Positions 35,953-45,473 of a DNA stretch of 50,525 nucleotides are shown here, piece by piece. The stretch spans positions 1 through 50,525 of the forward strand of contig CAZVFT010000005.1 of NCBI GenBank assembly GCA_964626495.1, read 5' to 3'. The notes beneath the pieces were generated by a model. It was given only the letters and a program-made list of their open reading frames with translations, did no database searches and was not told where the DNA came from. Position numbers and translations under genes: made by a program. The stretch comes from JACNLN01 sp964626495 (GTDB lineage: Bacteria > Fidelibacterota > Marinisomatia > Marinisomatales > CAZVFT01). How positions within the stretch are numbered: the stretch's first letter is position 1; every line of letters begins with the position of its first letter.

Positions 35953-37242
35953 ATGAAAGTACATAAGTATGTTAGTTATCTTATTTACGTTGCGATTTTT
36001 AATTTATTACAAAGTGAAGGTATTGCATTACCATCAGAAACGGATAGTTTGCCTGGTGGTTCTTTCTTGGGAGTTTGTTCTCATTTAACAAGAGAGAAGG
36101 AATATGATAATTCTTTTATAATTCATCAAGAATTGATGAATATCACCAAATCCGCAAATATGAATTTTATTAGAACAGGATTTAAGTGGAAAGATATTCA
36201 CCCTTCACCAGATAAGTGGAATTGGCGGATTACAGATGAGGTTGTTGCATCTGCAAAAGAACGTGGGATACGAATTTTGGCTTTGGTTGGCGGGGGACCC
36301 CGATGGGCAAATCCTCCTCGGAAATATATCAAGGAATGGACTACATTCGTTGATTCTCTGGTTACCCGCTATGATGACTATATCTATCACTGGGAGATAT
36401 GGAATGAACCGAATGTGCGTGCTGGAAAATATTGGCCTCAAGATGCTCTCCCGGGTCCATTTGCAGAATATGTAATTGAAGCCGGAAAAATCATCAAGGA
36501 AAACCAACCGGAATCCACTGTGTTGTTAGGTGGGCTTGTTACGGGGGAAAAAGCAGACCCGTTTGGATTGTGGGAAGGGCTATTTGAACTCAAAATAATA
36601 GATTTTGTTGATGGAATAGCATATCACCCATATCCTTATGGAGGTACTGATTTATTGCAATTTAATGGGGAGTTAAGAGATCTAATTTCAAAGTATTCTG
36701 AGGAGGAAAAAGAATTGTGGATTACAGAATTTGGTGTCCCATCAATAGAATCCAATACAATTAAAAGATATAGTTATGATTTCCAAGCAAATCAAATTTT
36801 GCAAACAGCGCTGGTTCATTGGATAGATGGAGGAGAACAATTTTTTATTTTTAATTTAAAGGATAAGACTGATTACAATCCAAGAACTTCCCAGAAAGAC
36901 CTTCGAGGGAAAAATCGCGTCAAATATTTTGGTTTGATAGAAAAAAATATGCATCCAAAACCTGCGCTGAAAGCAACAGAATGGCTTTCACAAATTCTAA
37001 CGGATTTTGATCCGGGTAAAATAGATATTACAAAAGACGGCGCTCTAATTACAGTTGTACATAAAGATTCTGGAAAACCCGGATATTTTTCGTGGGGAGT
37101 ATCTGCATCTCAAAAACTGATGAAATCTGCAAAAAAGCAGGGAATAACTGAAGTGGAGAGTTATGTGAAACAGTTTGATTTTTCAACACTGAAGAAAAGA
37201 AAGAAAGACCTTTCTAGAAATACAGTTTTATTTTGGAAGTAA
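35953..37242 (+). CDS. Clan GH-A glycoside hydrolase (PslG-like), no sorting domain
   Basis: 429 residues with a signal-like N-terminus (to about residue 25). It is a paralogue of the catalytic part of the gene at 29907: FLGVCSHLTREKEYDN against GFIGVVSHLTNTHPPNDN, E152 in EIWNEPNVRAG as acid/base, and E259 in WITEFGVPS as nucleophile. It lacks the anchor-J and T9SS domains, so it probably stays in the periplasm, where it could cleave mis-exported polymer, as proposed for PslG. A second role in degradation is possible. A ribosome-binding site (AAGGAA) is present 9 bases before the ATG. Confidence 0.87.
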   Translation: MKVHKYVSYLIYVAIFNLLQSEGIALPSETDSLPGGSFLGVCSHLTREKEYDNSFIIHQELMNITKSANMNFIRTGFKWKDIHPSPDKWNWRITDEVVASAKERGIRILALVGGGPRWANPPRKYIKEWTTFVDSLVTRYDDYIYHWEIWNEPNVRAGKYWPQDALPGPFAEYVIEAGKIIKENQPESTVLLGGLVTGEKADPFGLWEGLFELKIIDFVDGIAYHPYPYGGTDLLQFNGELRDLISKYSEEEKELWITEFGVPSIESNTIKRYSYDFQANQILQTALVHWIDGGEQFFIFNLKDKTDYNPRTSQKDLRGKNRVKYFGLIEKNMHPKPALKATEWLSQILTDFDPGKIDITKDGALITVVHKDSGKPGYFSWGVSASQKLMKSAKKQGITEVESYVKQFDFSTLKKRKKDLSRNTVLFWK

Positions 37243-37256
37243 AGAGATTGGATAGA

Positions 37257-38420
37257 ATGAAGAAAACAATTTTGTTTTATAATTTTGGCGCTCAAATGGG
37301 AGGGGGTGAAAGAGTGTTACTTGAATTCTTAAAAGCGGATTTAGGCCATATCTCTCCCACAGTTTTATTGAATGAAGATGGTCAGTTTTATACGGAACTA
37401 AATAAACACAAAATCCCTGTAGATATTCTAAGTGGAAACATTAAATCATATGCCCATATTCGCAGGGAAAGAATAAATATTATACAATTGCTATCTTCTG
37501 TACCCAATTTAATCTATATACTAATATTGTTAATTAGATACATTAAAGACACAAAGAACCATATTATTGTAACGAACACATTTAAGTCGCATTTGTTAAT
37601 GGGTTTTATTGCTTTTTTTATGAAAATCAAAGTTATCTGGAGATTCCATGATATTTTACAAACCGAATATCCAGCAAACAAATTTTCTTTAGTTAATATT
37701 ATTTTACTAAAGCTTGCTTCAATAAAAGTTAAAATAATATCGGTCGTTTCGAGAGCTGTAAAGACATCATTTATTAAATACAATTTTCCATTACATAAGG
37801 TATCTGTAATAAATAATGGACTTAACACTACTCAACTTCCACAGGTTGCCAATAATAGAAACAGGGAAACAATTCATATTGGATGGATAGGAAGATTCAC
37901 ACCATGGAAAGGAATTGAAGAATTTATAGAGTTAGCAATAGGACTTATCAATTCTGATATTGATAGAAAGATACAGTTTATAATCGCTGGAGGTGCAATA
38001 TATGAAAATGTAGAATATGAAAGCGTAGTTAAAGAAAAAGTTGATAAATATAAGTCGTTCTTCCACTTTCTTGGGCATATAAGGGGGATTGACAGATTTT
38101 ATAATAATATTGACATATTGATACATACATCCACCGCTCCGGATCCTTTTCCTACAACAATATTGGAAGCAGGATTGAGGAAAAAGGTGGTGTTTGCATC
38201 TAACTTGGGCGGTACAAATGAAATGCTTATAGATGGGAAGACTGGTTTTCTTTTTGACATTAAAGATTATAATTCTATTACCAAGAAAATAATTGATGTT
38301 ATTAGAAATTATGAGAAATATACGTCGCTTGGTGAGCAATTATCAGAGACAATTAAAGCTAAATTTAGTCATGACAAATATGTATCATTGTTTGAAAATA
38401 CCATTCTTGGCATACTTTAA
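37257..38420 (+). CDS. Glycosyltransferase family 4 (GT-B)
   Basis: About 387 residues of GT-B fold. The N-terminal domain opens with FGAQMGGGERVLLEF (glycine-rich loop). The C-terminal domain starts at IHIGWIGRFTPWKGIEEFIE, and the nucleotide-sugar site is in STAPDPFPTTILEAGLRKK, the E-x7-E type region. It probably adds a sugar to the lipid-linked unit. A TTG at 37233 would overlap the preceding gene. ATG at 37257 is preferred. Confidence 0.88.
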   Translation: MKKTILFYNFGAQMGGGERVLLEFLKADLGHISPTVLLNEDGQFYTELNKHKIPVDILSGNIKSYAHIRRERINIIQLLSSVPNLIYILILLIRYIKDTKNHIIVTNTFKSHLLMGFIAFFMKIKVIWRFHDILQTEYPANKFSLVNIILLKLASIKVKIISVVSRAVKTSFIKYNFPLHKVSVINNGLNTTQLPQVANNRNRETIHIGWIGRFTPWKGIEEFIELAIGLINSDIDRKIQFIIAGGAIYENVEYESVVKEKVDKYKSFFHFLGHIRGIDRFYNNIDILIHTSTAPDPFPTTILEAGLRKKVVFASNLGGTNEMLIDGKTGFLFDIKDYNSITKKIIDVIRNYEKYTSLGEQLSETIKAKFSHDKYVSLFENTILGIL

Positions 38421-38492
38421 TTTGCGTGATGAAGAACACAGAACAAATTACCGTTCAGTTCTATATTCATACCAAAGAAGAGGCATAATCGA

Positions 38493-39656
38493 ATGAAAGT
38501 AGCGCTTGTGCATCATTGGTTACCTAAGATGAGAGGTGGTGAACGAGTTTTGGAAGCGATGTGTGAAATGTTTCCTGATTCCGATATTTTTACACTGGTA
38601 ATGACTAAAAGCGAAATAACAGAAACGATTAAAGAGCATAAAATTACAACATCGTTTATTCAAAATATGCCATTTGGAGAAAAAAAATATCGAATTTATT
38701 TGCCGTTAATGCCCATAGCAGTTGAGCAATTTGATCTACGAGAATATGATATCGTTATTTCTAGTGATGCAAGTGTGGTGAAAGGTGTTATCACACGGCC
38801 AGACACACTTCATATTTCGTACTGTCATTCACCAATCCGCTATGCTTGGGATATGTATCACGAATATTTAAATAGTGCCGGATTGGGTTATATCAAACGT
38901 AAGTTGATGCCAATTGTAATGAATTACATCAGAAATTGGGATTTCAGCGCATCTCAGCGAGTAGACTATTTTGTATCTAATTCAAGACACACTGCAAATA
39001 GGATAAAAAAATATTACAGACGAAGCAGTGTGGTTATTCCACCCCCCGTTGACATTGATCAATTCAAAAAGGGTGTTAAGAAAAGTGACTATTATCTTTT
39101 TCTGGGTCAATTAACACCGTACAAGGGTGCTGAGTTAGCAGTTGAGACATTCAACAAGTTAAAGAAAAAACTTATTGTTGTAGGCTCTGGTGAACGGTTG
39201 TCAGCCGTTAAAAAACTTGCAGGTGATAGTGTAAAAGTTATGGGTGATTGCAGCCGCGAGAAAATAATTGATTTGCTGTCAAAAGCTCGAGCACTTATTT
39301 TCCCGTGCGAGGAAGATTTTGGAATTGTGCCTGTAGAAGCACAAGCATCTGGGACACCCGTTATTGCTTATGGTAGAGGCGGTGCTTTAGAGACTATAAA
39401 TGGAGTTTTTACGGGAGATATACCCACATCTGAAAATACTGGGATTTGGTTTAGAAATAAATCAATTGAAGGTTTATCTGAAGCTATCGATTGGTTTGAG
39501 TCTTTTGAGGCGGTATTTAGTGATGAACAAATTTGCAGTTATGTGAAGCGTTTTAATAAAGAACGATATAAAACTGAAATGGGTGAATTTATTCAACAAA
39601 AATGGAATAAATTCGTACAAAATAGCTATACTATTACACAGGAGCGATTGATTTAA
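38493..39656 (+). CDS. Glycosyltransferase family 4, mannosyltransferase-like
   Basis: 387 residues of GT-B fold. It begins VALVHHWLPKMRGGERVLEA. The ISYCHSPIRYAWDMYHEY motif is typical of the WbaZ/WbdC-like GT4 group. The C-terminal domain has FLGQLTPYKGAELAVETFN and PCEEDFGIVPVEAQASGTPVIAYGRGG with the E-x7-E signature. A mannose or related donor is likely but not provable. It follows the other GT4 gene by 72 bp and precedes the priming transferase by 13 bp. Confidence 0.9.
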   Translation: MKVALVHHWLPKMRGGERVLEAMCEMFPDSDIFTLVMTKSEITETIKEHKITTSFIQNMPFGEKKYRIYLPLMPIAVEQFDLREYDIVISSDASVVKGVITRPDTLHISYCHSPIRYAWDMYHEYLNSAGLGYIKRKLMPIVMNYIRNWDFSASQRVDYFVSNSRHTANRIKKYYRRSSVVIPPPVDIDQFKKGVKKSDYYLFLGQLTPYKGAELAVETFNKLKKKLIVVGSGERLSAVKKLAGDSVKVMGDCSREKIIDLLSKARALIFPCEEDFGIVPVEAQASGTPVIAYGRGGALETINGVFTGDIPTSENTGIWFRNKSIEGLSEAIDWFESFEAVFSDEQICSYVKRFNKERYKTEMGEFIQQKWNKFVQNSYTITQERLI

Positions 39657-39669
39657 TCGGGAATATTCT

Positions 39670-40371
39670 ATGGAAAGTCAAATTCGTTATGTTATAAAAA
39701 ACAGACCAAATATAATAGAAATGAAATCACATAACACGCCTATGATTAAGAAGGGGAAGATACACTTCATACTAAAACGAATAGTAGATATTATTGGTTC
39801 GAGCATCGGGTTGGTTTCTTTGACGCCCATATTTCTAATGATTGGTATTCTAATAAAATTGTTTTCAAAAGGACCAATGTTTTATAAACAAACAAGATTG
39901 GGTAAGGGAGGACAGCTATTTGGAGCGTGGAAATTTCGATCAATGGTTGACAATGCAGATGTATTGTTAGAAAAATATTTAGTTGAGCATCCTGAGTATT
40001 GTGCTGAATGGGAGAAAAACCATAAATTAAAGAATGATCCCAGGGTTAATTTCTTTGGGAAAATATTGCGTAAAAGCAGTCTTGATGAATTGCCCCAGTT
40101 ATGGAATATCCTAATAGGTGAGATGAGTTTGGTTGGACCAAGACCAATAGTCGAAAAAGAAATAGTAAAATACAGAGATGCTTATAAAGCATATACATTG
40201 GTAAAACCCGGTTTAACGGGATTATGGCAAATCAGTGGCCGTTCAAATTTATCCTATGATGAGCGAGTAAGACTTGATATGGAATATATTGAAACTCAGT
40301 CAATAATATTAGACCTTATAATTATTATTAAAACAATTCCAGCAATATTTCGGACGGATGAAGTTCATTGA
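39670..40371 (+). CDS. Polyisoprenyl-phosphate sugar-1-phosphate transferase (WcaJ/PglC type)
   Basis: 233 residues, so a short monotopic form without the extra membrane domain of full-length WbaP. It has KRIVDIIGSSIGLVSLTPIF (re-entrant helix), GPMFYKQTRLGKGGQLFGAW, the catalytic D139-E140 in SSLDELPQLWNIL, and GEMSLVGPRP. It starts repeat-unit synthesis on undecaprenyl phosphate. In such loci the priming gene often lies near the end, as here. An upstream in-frame ATG within the N-terminus (39721) could shorten the start. Confidence 0.92.
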   Translation: MESQIRYVIKNRPNIIEMKSHNTPMIKKGKIHFILKRIVDIIGSSIGLVSLTPIFLMIGILIKLFSKGPMFYKQTRLGKGGQLFGAWKFRSMVDNADVLLEKYLVEHPEYCAEWEKNHKLKNDPRVNFFGKILRKSSLDELPQLWNILIGEMSLVGPRPIVEKEIVKYRDAYKAYTLVKPGLTGLWQISGRSNLSYDERVRLDMEYIETQSIILDLIIIIKTIPAIFRTDEVH

Positions 40372-40387
40372 TCTGGATTACCTGATG
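40369..40387. repeat. Short dispersed repeat at a gene junction, copy 2
   Basis: TGATCTGGATTACCTGATG matches 27285-27303 in 17 of 19 positions, and both start with the stop codon of the preceding gene. Confidence 0.3.
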
Positions 40388-40409
40388 TATTTTATTCTGC
40401 TCTAAATTG

Positions 40410-41957
40410 ATGTTCATTAGAAATATTACGCTTATAAGTATTTTCCATATTCTGTTAGTAGGACAGGTGTATGTTGAAGCTGATCCTATGTATCTATTGA
40501 ATTACGAGAAACTTCATTTCCAAGCCGGTATTACAGAACCAACGTTGATTCGTCCCAATTTTAATCTATATACGCAGTCGAATAACACATGGTATATGCG
40601 GTGGCGTAGTAACCTGTTTGTCAATAATAGTGCGCCCAATCTGGAAAACACATCTAATCTCTGGGTCGGAAAAGGACTCTCCATGTTTTCTTCAATGAAT
40701 GTATCGTATACTAATCGATTTGTTGCATTCAGCATCGAACCGTTTATCTTCTACAATCAGAACCAAGATTACAATGAACCCGTTCGATTCATGTCCTCAG
40801 AATTGAGTAAAAAACGCCCGTCAACAGCAATGACGGATTCCACAGTTTGGAAATTTTCCCGATTGAACGATATGCGAGCGCACAGTGAAGTTCCCTATAA
40901 GGATGTGGGATTTCGGGAAACCCAGCTTTTTCTCCATTACCGATATGTGGGAATTGGATTTTCCAATACCAATCTGTGGTGGGGTCCTGGATTTCATAGC
41001 AGTCTTATCATGACAAATAATACTACGGGATTTCCCCATGTTATGATGGGGACACTCAGGGATTTTTACATAAAGAATTTCAGTGTTAATGCTCGATACT
41101 TCTTCGCAGAACTGAATAAGGAAAAGAATGCGGGACAACCATACTTCACAGCCATTGTTTTTTCTGCTACCTATCATTCAGAACCTGTCATTACAATTGG
41201 TTTTAGTAGGTTGTTTTTATCTGGAGGAATTTTAACTGAGGAAACGATATCCCTGAAAGAAGCGCTGCTACTGCCGTTTAAGTTATTAGTGAAAGAAAAA
41301 TTAGTCAAAGATCCTAATGATCCATCAAGTTCCGGGGAGGAATGGGATCAAACTTTGGCTGGTTATGTGAATTTTACTTTCCCGAAGTCTGGACTTAAAA
41401 TTTATCTTGAGTATGGTCAAAACGATGCCAGATGGGATTGGTACGATTTTCGGGGGAACCCTGACCATGCAGCAGCGAGTTTAATTGGATTTCGCAAGTA
41501 TGGACTTTTTAAAAATGATAACTTAGTAATGGGATTTGAGTACACCAATTTGATTAAGGCAAGATTCTGGTTTGCTCGCAAGATGCCACTATGGTATGGA
41601 CGCTATCAATTTGATTATAGCAGTTATGATGGTCGATACTTTGGTGCACACAGTGGTCCAGATTCAGATGATATGACTGTTTATATTGGTTATCTCGGGG
41701 ATAAGTTTGCTATTATCCCAGCCTTTAATTATGAACGCCACGGGGTCGTTGCTCACCCTCTCTGGCCTGAGACGAAATTTGAGTATCGGCTTGATTGCAG
41801 ATATAAGTATAAAGGATATCGATTGTCCCTCTATTTTGAGAGAGAGTTCATCGAAAATTATGAATTTAAAAACCATGAAACGAAGTGGAGTACTGTCATT
41901 TTTTTGGGTATTGAACGAGGTATTTCCTTGGATATAATCCCGTGGTTGAATAAGTAA
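40410..41957 (+). CDS. Wzi-like capsule-assembly outer-membrane protein
   Basis: 515 residues with a signal peptide (to about residue 20) and alternating beta-strand pattern rich in aromatic residues, as for an 18-strand barrel. The VGIGFSNTNLWWGPGFHSSLIMTNN segment is the family hallmark. Wzi attaches exported polysaccharide to the cell surface in E. coli. Its presence suggests a capsule rather than purely loose slime. The ATG at 40410 is preferred over the TTG codon just before it. The gene closes the locus, with a terminator 27 bp later. Confidence 0.85.
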   Translation: MFIRNITLISIFHILLVGQVYVEADPMYLLNYEKLHFQAGITEPTLIRPNFNLYTQSNNTWYMRWRSNLFVNNSAPNLENTSNLWVGKGLSMFSSMNVSYTNRFVAFSIEPFIFYNQNQDYNEPVRFMSSELSKKRPSTAMTDSTVWKFSRLNDMRAHSEVPYKDVGFRETQLFLHYRYVGIGFSNTNLWWGPGFHSSLIMTNNTTGFPHVMMGTLRDFYIKNFSVNARYFFAELNKEKNAGQPYFTAIVFSATYHSEPVITIGFSRLFLSGGILTEETISLKEALLLPFKLLVKEKLVKDPNDPSSSGEEWDQTLAGYVNFTFPKSGLKIYLEYGQNDARWDWYDFRGNPDHAAASLIGFRKYGLFKNDNLVMGFEYTNLIKARFWFARKMPLWYGRYQFDYSSYDGRYFGAHSGPDSDDMTVYIGYLGDKFAIIPAFNYERHGVVAHPLWPETKFEYRLDCRYKYKGYRLSLYFEREFIENYEFKNHETKWSTVIFLGIERGISLDIIPWLNK

Positions 41958-41984
41958 CTCCTGATTATAGCAGATATTGTTTGG

Positions 41985-42011
41985 AAAGGCGATGTTATGT
42001 CGCCTTTTTTT
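41985..42011 (+). terminator. Rho-independent terminator at the end of the polysaccharide locus
   Basis: An 8-bp stem (AAAGGCGA 41985-41992, TCGCCTTT 42000-42007) has a 7-nt loop and is followed by T bases. In the opposite direction the hairpin has only three T bases after it, so it is mainly a + strand terminator between convergent genes. Confidence 0.8.
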
Positions 42012-42030
42012 ATTTTAAGTTTGAAAGATA

Positions 42031-42663
42031 TTATACCAATTCCGAAATAAATGGTTCGATATCTGTCCAGTTGAACCCCTTGCGTCGCAGCAAATCCACC
42101 AGCTTTTTCTTTTCTTTTTTATCAAGCTTTTTCGCAAAATCAATACGCTTTTTGTTTAAAATCGATTGCACAAGGGAATCTACCGGGAACTGCTCATAGA
42201 TTTCATCAACGACTTTGTCAATAATTTCTTTATCTACTCCTGTTTTAAATAATTCGTGTCTAAGAGCGATGGGGCCAACATTTCTTAATTTGACCTTATC
42301 ATGCGAAAATGCTCGAGCAAATTCAAGATCATTAAGGTATCCTAATTCAATCAATTCTTCAATAACGGGTGTAATTTCTTCTTGAGTCCACCCCTTTTTT
42401 CTCAGACGAATCATCATCTCTCGCTGGCTACGTTGGCGATAATCTAATAGTCGGAATGCTGCCTCCTTGATTCTATAAAGTTTATCTAATTTTTGATACT
42501 GTTCTATTTCACTATCCGTTAGGATATCTCCAACCTGAAAAGGGTTTGAAAAAAAAATGTCTTCAGACAAACTGAAGACATATTCATCATTGATGTAGAT
42601 CCACCGCCTATCAGGATGTTTTACTGGAACCCTGACTTCGGTAACCGTATTTTTCTCAGTCAT
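42031..42663 (-). CDS. recX: Regulatory protein RecX
   Basis: 210 residues from the ATG at 42663. RecX three-helix repeats are visible: AAFRLLDYRQRSQREMMIRL, then KGWTQEEITPVIEELIELGY with LNDLEFARAF, and a last repeat with LLRRKGFNWTDIEPFI. RecX binds RecA filaments and limits recombinase activity. A longer reading (from 42684) would extend further into recA. The chosen ATG overlaps the recA stop by eight bases, giving coupled translation with recA. Confidence 0.92.
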   Translation of the reverse strand: MTEKNTVTEVRVPVKHPDRRWIYINDEYVFSLSEDIFFSNPFQVGDILTDSEIEQYQKLDKLYRIKEAAFRLLDYRQRSQREMMIRLRKKGWTQEEITPVIEELIELGYLNDLEFARAFSHDKVKLRNVGPIALRHELFKTGVDKEIIDKVVDEIYEQFPVDSLVQSILNKKRIDFAKKLDKKEKKKLVDLLRRKGFNWTDIEPFISELV

Positions 42664-43672
42664 CTGCCTCCGTTTCCATACCAAGAAATGATTTCACGTC
42701 TCTATCGAGATTATTCAAAACTGCTTCGTTATCTATCAGAAACTGCTTCACGTTCTCACGTCCCTGACCAAGTTTTTCGTCATTGTATGAATACCATGAA
42801 CCGGACTTATTCACTATATTCGCAGTCACAGCTAGATCAAGAAGATCTCCCTCATAGGAGATGCCCTCGCCATATATCAAATCAAGTTCTGTCATCCTGA
42901 AGGGAGGAGCACATTTGTTCTTTACCACTTTCACTTTTACCCGGTTTCCTATGGATTGTCCTTCCTCTTGAATTGCCGCCAATCTCCGAATTTCCAGTCG
43001 GATTGAAGTGTAAAATTTGAGAGCACGACCTCCGGGAGTGACCTCAGGATTTCCAAACATAACTCCAATCTTTTCACGGATCTGGTTGACAAAGATGACG
43101 CAAGTTTTAGATTTACTTACGGTCCCTGTCAATTTTCTAAGTGCCTGGGACATCAACCTTGCCTGAAGACCGACATGACTGTCTCCCATTTCACCTTCAA
43201 GTTCTGCTCTTGGGACTAACGCTGCCACTGAATCAATAATCACAATATCAACAGCTCCGCTTCTAACAAGTGTTTCACAGATCTCCAGCGCTTGTTCTCC
43301 CGTATCTGGCTGCGATATAAGTAGATCCTTGATGTTTACCCCAAGTTTGCTTGCGTATGTTGGATCCATCGCATGTTCAGCGTCAATGAATACAGCATAA
43401 CCGCCCTGCTTCTGAGCTTCAGCTAAAATATGTAATGCAAGGGTGGTTTTTCCTGTCATCTCTGGACCGTAGATTTCTACGATCCGTCCTCTTGGGACTC
43501 CGCCAATTCCTAAGGCTGCATCCAGGGAAATGGATCCAGTCGAAATTACATCGAAACTCGCCACTTGGCCCTCTTCACCAAGGCGCATAATTGATCCTTT
43601 CCCGAACTGACGGTCGATCTGATTTACCGCCAATTCCAAAGCCTTTAATTTTTTCTCTTCCTCTTTTGCCAT
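42656..43672 (-). CDS. recA: Recombinase RecA
   Basis: 338 residues, full length for the family. The Walker A is GPEMTGKTTLALH (the common GPESSGKTT has M and T here). Walker B is VDIVIIDSVAAL. The MGDSHVGLQARLMSQALRKL segment and the L2-type FVNQIREKIGVMFGNPEVTPGGRALKFY follow. It carries out homologous strand exchange and SOS signalling. The ATG overlaps the thpR stop (TGATG). No LexA box was identified nearby. Confidence 0.97.
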   Translation of the reverse strand: MAKEEEKKLKALELAVNQIDRQFGKGSIMRLGEEGQVASFDVISTGSISLDAALGIGGVPRGRIVEIYGPEMTGKTTLALHILAEAQKQGGYAVFIDAEHAMDPTYASKLGVNIKDLLISQPDTGEQALEICETLVRSGAVDIVIIDSVAALVPRAELEGEMGDSHVGLQARLMSQALRKLTGTVSKSKTCVIFVNQIREKIGVMFGNPEVTPGGRALKFYTSIRLEIRRLAAIQEEGQSIGNRVKVKVVKNKCAPPFRMTELDLIYGEGISYEGDLLDLAVTANIVNKSGSWYSYNDEKLGQGRENVKQFLIDNEAVLNNLDRDVKSFLGMETEADD

Positions 43673-44265
43673 CAATTTTCCTCCGTAGGTTTTGGTGTTA
43701 GTTGATAGACACCTAATATTGAATAAATAGGTCCGCCCGGGGCTAAATCACTTTGAAAAAACTTTACTGATTGTATTTTAACTTCTATTGGATCGTACTC
43801 TGAATTTAAGAAATTTGTGACATCGGGAGTAATCTTTTGTGGGTAGCGAATTCTACCGATAGTAATATGTGGGGAGTATTCCCGTTTCTCAGAAGGAAAT
43901 CCTAATTTTTCAAGCTCGCTGTTTATGTCACTTACCAGATCTTTCAACTTCTGTACCTCGCCATCCGCACTGAGCCACAACACACGGGGTCGTTGAGGTT
44001 TGGGAAACACTCCAGTCCCAGAAATAAATAGCGATAAATCATTGTGCCGTGCTATAGCTTTCTTTACCTCAGCACTGATTCTCGGCACCTCACTTTCAGG
44101 TGTTGGACCGATAAAACGGAGTGTGAGGTGGATGTTATCCATCTTTACCCATTTTACCACTCTTGGTTTTGCTTGAATGGTTGTTTGTAAATTTAAAACG
44201 GTAGCCTTTACACGTTGCGGTAATTCAACAGCCAAAAATGTTCGGATGAGTTTTTCTTTTATCAT
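43672..44265 (-). CDS. thpR: RNA 2',3'-cyclic phosphodiesterase (2H phosphoesterase)
   Basis: 197 residues with the two 2H motifs HLTL (near residue 46) and HITI (near 130) about 85 residues apart, and the N-terminal TFLAVELP. Enzymes of this family hydrolyse 2',3'-cyclic phosphates on RNA and were formerly called 2'-5' RNA ligases. The start overlaps the end of cinA by four bases (ATGA). The linkage cinA-thpR-recA is common in bacteria. Confidence 0.93.
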   Translation of the reverse strand: MIKEKLIRTFLAVELPQRVKATVLNLQTTIQAKPRVVKWVKMDNIHLTLRFIGPTPESEVPRISAEVKKAIARHNDLSLFISGTGVFPKPQRPRVLWLSADGEVQKLKDLVSDINSELEKLGFPSEKREYSPHITIGRIRYPQKITPDVTNFLNSEYDPIEVKIQSVKFFQSDLAPGGPIYSILGVYQLTPKPTEEN

Positions 44266-45473
44266 AAGAGAGTAATCCTTACAAGATTTAACGCTGCCTG
44301 TGCAGCAAGTTCCTTATTGAAACGACGGTCAGTGGAAAAAATGTATTTTTGCACATCAATGTTTCCTGAAAAATCGAGTCCGATATACGTTAGTCCTATG
44401 GGTTTACTGGGAGTGTCACCACTGGGACCTGCAATTCCAGTGATGGATACTCCTATATCTGTCTGAAAAAGCTTCCGGACTCCTTGAGCCATTTCTATTG
44501 CTGTTTCCTCACTCACTGCTCCAACAGAAATAAGTGTCTCATTTCTGACACCCAATAATATTGTTTTTGCCTCATTACTGTATGTTACAACCCCCCCCAG
44601 ATAATAATCAGAACTGCCAGCGATGTTCGTTATCCTATCAGACATTAATCCTCCGGTGCATGACTCTGCAGTGGCAATTGTGAAGCCATAGTCTCGAAGT
44701 TGTCTTCCGATGATCTCCTCCAATGACTCCCAATTCTCACCATATATGTAATTACCCATTTGATCGTATATTTTATCTGAAAGGTGTTCTATTCTCTTTG
44801 TATCTTCAGAGACCAGTCTCACATCGACCCCCATAAATCCAGGTATAAATGCAATTTCCACATCTTTTAAATCAGAAATAAGATCACTCAATTTATCATG
44901 TAAAGCAGATTCCATTATTCCTGTGGTTCTTATCGTTGAAATCTTCAAGTCACTTTTATAATTATTCTTAAGTTCAGGAAGAATAAGAGACTCCATCATT
45001 TCCTTCATTTCGGTAGGAACGCCAGGAAGAACAAAATATTGTTTGTTGTTCTCATTATATTTAACACCTCGAGCAGATCCAATGGGATTTGTGATTACTT
45101 CGCCCTTATTGGGGATTAATGCCTGGTTTCGATTTGAATCTGGCATTTCTCGGCCTCGCCGTTCAAACCTTACTTTTAATTCCTCAAGATACGATTCATC
45201 AAATTCAAGATTTGCGTCTATAAATTCACAAAAAGTTTCTAATGTTACATCGTCAATGGTAGGGCCCAATCCGCCAGTACAAAAGATCAAATCGGTTGAT
45301 TTGCTCGCTATATTGAGTCCTTTAAGGATTTCCTTCTTATCATCACCTACTGTTATTTTTAAGGACGTTCTGATCCCGATATCCAGTAACTTCCGACTCA
45401 TCCAGCTGGCATTAGAATCGATGATAAATCCACCTAACAACTCGTTTCCAATAGTGATGATTGATGCCTTCAT
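44262..45473 (-). CDS. cinA: CinA family protein (COG1058 domain plus nicotinamide-nucleotide amidase)
   Basis: 403 residues. The N-terminal MoeA/Mog-like domain has ASIITIGNELLGG and FCTGGLGPTIDD. The C-terminal amidase domain has TAESCTGGLMSDRITNIAGSSDYYLGGVVTYSNEAK and GITGIAGPSG. It recycles nicotinamide mononucleotide and may act in damage repair. The ATG at 45473 overlaps the pgpA stop (ATGA). An upstream TTG would add two residues. Confidence 0.95.
   Translation of the reverse strand: MKASIITIGNELLGGFIIDSNASWMSRKLLDIGIRTSLKITVGDDKKEILKGLNIASKSTDLIFCTGGLGPTIDDVTLETFCEFIDANLEFDESYLEELKVRFERRGREMPDSNRNQALIPNKGEVITNPIGSARGVKYNENNKQYFVLPGVPTEMKEMMESLILPELKNNYKSDLKISTIRTTGIMESALHDKLSDLISDLKDVEIAFIPGFMGVDVRLVSEDTKRIEHLSDKIYDQMGNYIYGENWESLEEIIGRQLRDYGFTIATAESCTGGLMSDRITNIAGSSDYYLGGVVTYSNEAKTILLGVRNETLISVGAVSEETAIEMAQGVRKLFQTDIGVSITGIAGPSGDTPSKPIGLTYIGLDFSGNIDVQKYIFSTDRRFNKELAAQAALNLVRITLL

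Noticed and set aside
41985..42011. Bidirectional terminator also serving recX
   Set aside because: On the minus strand only three T bases follow the hairpin, so efficient termination there is doubtful.
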